Below, one piece after another: positions 58,669-64,000 of a stretch of 64,000 bases of DNA (the first letter of the stretch is position 1; every line of letters begins with the position of its first letter). Source of the stretch: Tilletiopsis washingtonensis (lineage: Eukaryota > Basidiomycota > Exobasidiomycetes > Entylomatales); NCBI RefSeq assembly GCF_003144115.1, contig NW_020312001.1:69852-133851 (forward strand), written 5' to 3'. Made by a program: the position numbers and the translations under genes. The notes under the pieces are model-generated. The model saw only the letters and a program-made list of their open reading frames with translations, was not told the origin of the DNA and ran no database searches.

Positions 58669-59500
58669 CTAGTGGTGCTCGCCATGTCCCTCGCCGTGCC
58701 CATCGCCGTGGTGGTCGCCGTGTCCATGGCCGTCCCATGGGTGACGGAAGCCCTGTGGTTGGACATGCGCGTCAGCTTTGCGGCTTTGCGTTTCCTAAGG
58801 GTCGGCGCTCTTTGGCGTGCCCAAAGTGCCAGGTGCCAGGGTGTCGCGGCGCTCGAGCGGGGCAAGAAGGCGCCCCTCTGCGCAGTGACCCAAGATAGCG
58901 CAGAGTCGAGAGTCGCATTTGCACCCGAAGCAGGAGCACGCCGAGTGCAGTGGATGCTATGATCAACTTCCTTGTGCGCCTGCCAGCCCATGAGACTGTG
59001 CCGGACGCGACCGAGAGGCAGCCGGAGCAGCAGAGCAAACTGCCCAAGTGCTGCTTGGTGATCCTTGCGCCCAGCTCGCCGCTCTCTCATCTCCACTCCT
59101 CACGCCCCACGCCGCACCTCATCTCCCACTCCTCACGCCCCACGCCGCACCTCATCTCCCACTCCTCACGCCCCACGCCGCACCTCATCTCCCACTCCTC
59201 ACGCCCCACGCCGCACCTCATCTCCCACTCCTCACGCCCCACGCCGCACCTCATCTCCCGCTACCCACGTCCACACGCCGCACACACACCGCTCCTCCAC
59301 TCTATCCTGCGCTCCTCGCTGCCACTCACCAGCAGCACAGCACCATCCTGCTTGGCGCGGTAGAGGATCCAGAACCACATCGTGGCGCCGAGGAGCTTGG
59401 CGCCGTAGCGGTGCTTGATGGCGGGCGCGTGCGGCGCGAAGCCGGGCGTGGGACGGAACCAGCGCGAGGTGCTGCTGAAGCCGGTCTGCTGGCCGGCCAT
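58669..59500 (-). CDS. Small complex I accessory subunit, NDUFB2/AGGG-like
   Basis: Single-span inner-membrane subunit of mitochondrial NADH dehydrogenase, by similarity. Exons 59500-59330 and 58752-58669 give 84 residues. The sequence starts MAGQQTGFSSTSRWFRPTPG, has the membrane segment GATMWFWILYRAKQDG and, after the splice, GFRHPWDGHGHGDHHGDG, a His/Gly/Asp-rich tail ending GEHH. WFW-near-YR/KQDG followed by HPW and a His-rich tail is characteristic of this subunit. The 577-base intron is about ten times the local norm and contains a 33-base tandem repeat. Confidence 0.75.
59099..59263. repeat. 33-base minisatellite, five copies, inside an intron
   Basis: Units begin at 59099, 59132, 59165, 59198 and 59231. 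Copies are near-identical, with the last diverging at its 3' end. Each unit contains CACGCCCCACGCCGCACC. The array is in the intron of the complex I subunit gene (minus strand), so on the transcript it reads as a purine/G-rich repeat. Confidence 0.9.
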
Positions 59501-59833
59501 GGTGACGAGAGGAGGCGAGTGTGAGGTGGATAGGAGGCAAGGCAGGAGACGCGGCGGGGCGGAGACGACGGAGATGGCGCGCGCGGGCGCCGCTTACGTC
59601 AGCATCTCATGGCGCACGCCCCCCTGGCGCGGCGGGCGGCGGGCTCAGGTCACGCGGCTGCGCCACCTTCTCCTCCTCCTCCATCTCCCTCCTCGTTCTC
59701 CCTGCTGCATCTCTCCTTCCTGTGCGCGCCACCTTTTACAACACACACCACTGCACCCTGTCTCGCTCGTCTCCTCCCGCCGTTCGCCTTGCGCATCGCG
59801 GCCCGCGCATCCTCGCGCATCCCTGCGTCGCAG
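59501..59833. other. Divergent promoter region, complex I subunit and DOT1
   Basis: 333 bases between divergent starts. A TTACGTCA (CRE-like) octamer lies at about 59593-59600, and a CT-rich DOT1 leader at 59670-59800. Confidence 0.5.
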
Positions 59834-62144
59834 ATGACCGACCTGCACCCGCGTCCGGGCGCCGCGCGGCCGGCGGCAGCAGCACGGCCGCCTCGGCCTC
59901 CGCCCGCGCCGCTCGTCATTGCCCGTCGCGCCGCGCCTGCGCCGTCCTCGTCTGCGCATCGCACCTCTGCGTCGTCGTCGTCCGCACGGCCGGCCGGCAG
60001 CAGCACGCAGGCGCGCAATGCGCTGCCCGAGGAGCGCAGACGCCGCATCGACGCCGAGGTGCGCGAGCGCGAGGAGCGCAGGCGCGACGAGGCGGCCAGG
60101 GCGGCGCGGGCGGCGCAGGCGTCCGCCCGCGCAGCCAGGCCGGCGTCACGGCCCAAGAGCAGCGCCTCGGCGGCCAGTGCGGGGGGTGCGGCCAAGGCCA
60201 AGGCGTCGCCGCGCAAGAAGCGCGCCTCGGCAAGCGACAGTCTGAGTCCGGCGCGCGCCGCAAGCTCCTCTTCGCGCAGCACCCCGACGCCGGCCAGCAC
60301 GAGTGGCTATCGCAAGCTGGGCCGCACAGGCGTCGAGAGCGAATACAACGTGCCGCGCGCGCTTGCGGCGCCGGGCCTCGATGGCAAAGTGGATGTGGAG
60401 AGAGAGGAGGGGACTATTGAAAGCGTGGCGCTGGGAGAGGGGAAGAGGTATGGCGCTTGTGAGTCTGACCAAAGACGCGCTTCGAAGTGGGCGCGGCGCT
60501 GATGGCAGGGAGCAAACAGACTTCAAAGATCTCGGCCCAACCCCCACCGCCACACTCCTCTATCCCGCCGGCGCATCCGAAACGTACGTGCCTCTCCTTC
60601 CCTCGGAACCCTCACCTCTGCGGGTGCTCCCACTAACCCTTCGACTCAGCTTCACCCTCCTAGTCCCGCGCGACATCGACGAGTACGACCCCCTCGGGGA
60701 TCTGCTTCGCGTAGTGCGCGCCGTCGTCTCTGCTTTCCTCCCGAGAGAGTACGCCGTCAAGCACTTTGGCAATCTCGAAGAGCTCGAGTTTGGAAGCGCG
60801 GCGGGCGCGATTCTCAGTGCGGCGGCGCAGACGTCGACGCCGATGGGCAACGGCAGTCAGACGCCGATCTCATCGACCTCTACCTCGACGCCGACGCCAA
60901 GCTCGCCGCGCGGCAGCGTGCCGCAGCTCAACGACAGTAGCCCCTCGAAAGACTCTCCCGCGCCTTCCGCTTCTCAAGACCGCAGCAGCGAGCAAGACTC
61001 CATCCTGCGCTCCTTCACCAAAGCGCGCAATCGGCGCGACGGGCCTCTCTTCCTGCGCACCCTCGAGCGCTACAACGTGGCCCTGTCCGCCGCGCGACGC
61101 GAAGGTGTAGTGGCTCAAGCGGCGCAAGCAATGGAGCAACGAGGATTGCCGGACTACGTTTGGGAAACGGTGGGCGAACAATGCTATTCGCGCACGGTGG
61201 GACCGTACGTGGAGGAGCTGGGCAAGTATCAGGCATTCAGTGACAATGTGTACGTTGCTCTCCTCTCTCTTTTCGCGCTCGCGCCGCTTGCGCTGCATGG
61301 GACCGGCGACTGACCTCACCGGCACACCGGCACACACAGCTACGGCGAACTGCTTCCTCGCTTCATGTCCGAAATCTCGCAGCTCACGTCGCTCGGACCT
61401 TCCTCCGTCTTCGTCGACCTCGGCTCCGGCGTCTCCAATCTCGTGCTGCAAGTGGCGCTGCAGACCGGCGCGCAGAGCTATGGCGTCGAAATGATGGGGC
61501 CTGCGTCTGCGCTGGGCGAGCGACAGGTCGAGGAGGCAAAGAGGAGATGGAAAATGTGGGGCGTGCTGGGCGGAGAGGCGCAGAGCTGGAAGGGCGACTT
61601 TACGGCTTGCGAGAGGACTCGAGAGGCGCTGAGCAAAGCCGACCTTGTGTTGGTCAACAAGTGCGTCCCCTCCCCCTTTGTTTTCCCCCTCTCACTTCCT
61701 ACTTACCCCTCTCCTCTTAGCTACGCATTCACGGCGCCAACAAACGAGCGTCTCTCTCTGCTCTTTCTCGATCTCAAAGACGGCGCGCAGATCGTCAGTC
61801 TCAAGCCCTTCGTGCCGCCCGACTTTCGCCTCACGCAACGCACGCTCGACTCGCCCCTTGCGATTCTGAGCGTGGTGCAGCGCAGCTACGGCAGTGGATG
61901 CGTCAGTTGGGCGGATGGAGGCGGCAGGTATTACATCCACGTGAGTTCGCCGTCGGCCCATGCCTCTTTGACCCTTCTCAGCCAAAGGGACGCGCCGGAC
62001 GCTGACACGCTGGACGGGCAGACGGTGGATCGGAGCATGGTATCGCGCTTCCTCGACTCGCAAGGCTCGACGAAGACGTTCGGCGCGAAACGCTGGCAGA
62101 AGCGCGCGCGCGTCGCTGACAGCGACGAGGAAGATGACGAGTGA
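59834..62144 (+). CDS. DOT1: Histone H3 lysine-79 methyltransferase Dot1
   Basis: SAM-dependent, non-SET methyltransferase acting on nucleosomal H3K79. Exons 59834-60458, 60520-60583, 60650-61249, 61340-61660, 61721-61940 and 62022-62144 give 650 residues. The first 150 residues are basic Ala/Ser/Arg-rich, as in the DNA/nucleosome-binding head of fungal Dot1. The catalytic part has YGELLPRFMSEI, motif I FVDLGSGVSNLVLQVAL near residue 456, GVEMM, KADLVLVNNYAF, and IVSLKPF. The third glycine of the usual DLGSGVGN is a serine here. The last intron (81 bases) is stop-free and a multiple of three, but the boundary matches other splice sites. Confidence 0.93.
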
Positions 62145-62648
62145 AGCTCTTGCTCTCGCTCTCTTCCTGCTGCTCCTCTTTGCAGCAAAGACTGGCTCTG
62201 TTGGCTCTCGCGCTCTCCTCGCTCTGCCCAACCTGTTGCCATCCCTCGAGGCCGCCCAGCTAGAGCTCAGTCAGCTCGTGCAGCCCCCCCCCCCCCCGGG
62301 CCCCGATTTACTACCCGAATCTCCTGCTCTTCATACCCCTCTTTCCTCCGCGCCGCCTCGCGCCGCCATGAAAAGCGCCTCTCTCGCGCCTCCTCGACGT
62401 TCTCCGGACTTGCTTTATGCCCTCTTCCTTCCCGCCTCACTCGCGACTCCCCTGTAGCCCTCTCCGCGTCTCGCTCTATGTATTCGCCTCTCTCCATGGC
62501 CCTCAAATCCAAGTCGCTTCAACCGGACTGCTGCTCTGCGCCTGAGACGGTCAGACCGCCAGCATCGTGCAAGAGACCATAATTGCATTGAGAGGAGACA
62601 GATCGACAGTGTCGAGGACGCGGCTGCGCAAGAAGCAAAGAAGCGGGC
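62145..62648. other. Convergent intergenic region DOT1/GT15 with C14 run
   Basis: Contains an uninterrupted run of 14 C at 62284-62297 followed by GGGCCCC. No gene was recognised. Confidence 0.6.
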
Positions 62649-64000
62649 TCAGTAGCGCTTCGGCGGGCCCTCGACGGAGGTGCGCCACTGTCGAGTTGGC
62701 GATAGTGTCAGCCTCACTGGCCCAAGAGACAAGAAAGAGGGAAGCAGGGAGAGCCAAGACGGGTAAGGACGCACCCATTCCTTGAGACAGCTGTAGCCTT
62801 CGTAGTCGAACGACTGTGGCGGGCGCGTGAGGCGTAAGCGGGGCAGCGGGGGCAGCGGGGAAAAAGGTGGAGCGCACCTTCTTGGGATCACAGTCGCAGC
62901 GGCCCGTGTCGTGGAAGACGGCCTTGTTGGCAGGACAATGATCCCATGGCACATGGTAGCTGCGGGGGGGAAGGGGGAAGGGTCAGTGAATGGCGCAGAT
63001 GCTGCTACGTCAGAGCAGGTGTGTGCGCACTAGCCAATGTCGTTGAAGTGCTGTGATGGGAAGCTGCGCGTCAGACGTGCGCAGCAGAAGGCAGCAAGGG
63101 TCAGAACTGACGTGGATGCGAGAGCGGTCGAGGAAGAGCGTGGCGGCGATGGAATGCACGGGAGCATCGCCCCAGCGTTCGTAGAAGAACTGTAGCAGGT
63201 GGAGGAGGGGGGGGGGGGGGGGTCAGCGTCGCTTTCGCACAAGAGAGACAGCAACCGAGGCTTGGATGGGGACTTACGCCGCCAGACTTGTCGAGGTGGT
63301 TGAAGTAATCCTGGTATGCCTGAGAGCGCCAGAACCTATGGTCGTTGCTTGATCAGCCTCTTGCACTCCTCTTCTCGTGCCTCTTTGCAGTGCGTGGCGC
63401 GCAGAAGCCTCACCGCAAGTCGCCAATCTCAAAGTTGCTCCAGAAGTGGCACAAGTTGTAGCCGGGGTCCATGAAGCGTTCCGGCTCGTCTGTCATGAAG
63501 TGGATGCCGTTGTCCTTGGCCACGTACTGCGGATGCTTCTCGACAAAGTCTTTCGTCGTCTGCCAGAGTGTGGGGATCGTCTCGAGATACTCGTGCAGCG
63601 CCATGGTGAAGCCGTAGGTCTGAAGAAAGGATGTGTCAGCCAATGCGGGAAAGGGACGACCTCACAGGCCAGAAATAGCCAGCAGAGCGGACTCGAGAAC
63701 CGAGGCACCGGTCGTGGCAGCGCATCACCGCACGTATCATCGAGCATTGCCCCATCTCTTGCCGTCCAACCGCGTATCGCCTCACGCTCCTCCTCCGCTT
63801 CTCTCTCTCGCCCCCCTCCATTGCAGAAACGCACCTTGTTGTTCATCTGCATAAAGACAAACGGATCATAGTCGATGTCGCAGTACAGCTTGATGCCCGG
63901 CTCGACGCGCCAGTAGTACTCGAGGTCGAGCGTGAGCGGGTGCTTGAAGAAGAAGCCCGACTGGAAGCGACACATGTGACGGTAGGACTCCGAGTCGCCG
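62649..64000 (-). CDS. Alpha-1,2-mannosyltransferase, Kre2/Mnt1/Ktr family (GT15); 5' end outside window
   Basis: Golgi type II enzyme transferring mannose from GDP-mannose to O- and N-glycans. Visible from [20 protein letters not shown] onward: [72 protein letters not shown] and [16 protein letters not shown]. These cover the GT15 donor-binding and catalytic blocks, including the Glu-bearing NFEIGD segment. Exon boundaries on the minus strand include 63835, 63619-63414, 63335-63278, 63189 onward, and a last exon ending at 62649. One intron contains a run of 16 G (63207-63222), read as C on the transcript. The transmembrane anchor should lie beyond 64000. Confidence 0.92.

Noticed and set aside
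59048-59524. Open frames translating the 33-base repeat as an 11-residue peptide repeat
   Set aside because: A 33-base unit stays open in all frames by arithmetic; the region is intronic for the minus-strand complex I gene.

Overview
The window reads as nuclear DNA of a GC-rich fungus. It carries about 21 protein genes, most split by introns of 50-65 bases with GTGAGT/GTGCGT donors, CTGAC-like branch points and CAG acceptors. Typical fungal proteins (Sec15, Nup170, Hfi1/Ada1, a Kre2/Mnt1-type GT15 mannosyltransferase, an Mtf2-like protein) and the intron density suggest a basidiomycete. Placement in Ustilaginomycotina or a similar yeast-forming lineage is only an inference. I saw no tRNA, rRNA, CRISPR, transposon or viral element.

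Layout. 1-2154 (+): 3' half of PRP22. 2826-5979 (+): SEC15. 7736-9507 (+): INO1. 10083-13313 (+): unrecognised protein with a Cys4 zinc motif and a degenerate AlkB-like domain. 13841-15349 (+): CDF metal transporter. 15502-19377 (-): intronless PH-domain protein. 20044-24712 (+): NUP170/NUP155. 24804-27701 (-): DCP1 joined without any stop codon to a kynurenine-formamidase-like cyclase. 28120-31757 (-): MSH1. 32023-33617 (-): GH43 hydrolase. 34296-35275 (+): YMR090W-like NAD(P)-binding protein. 36024-38614 (+): BPL1. 39016-41390 (-): HFI1/ADA1. 42585-45759 (+): BRCT protein. 46120-47341 (-): F-box protein. 47947-54759 (+): 16-exon gene, possibly a Red1/SYCP2-type meiotic axis protein. 54911-56680 (-): Mtf2-like. 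56884-57703 (+): POP5. 58669-59500 (-): small complex I subunit whose intron holds a 33-base minisatellite. 59834-62144 (+): DOT1. 62649-64000 (-): GT15, 5' end beyond the window.

These are mostly unlinked housekeeping genes: splicing, exocytosis, inositol synthesis, nuclear pore, mRNA decapping, mitochondrial DNA repair and expression, biotinylation, chromatin and glycosylation. There is no sign of a biosynthetic cluster. The most unusual items are the DCP1-cyclase fusion frame, the large possible meiotic-axis gene, and the AlkB-like protein that seems to lack iron ligands. Exon boundaries were placed by hand from splice signals, and reading phase closes across each model listed with exons.
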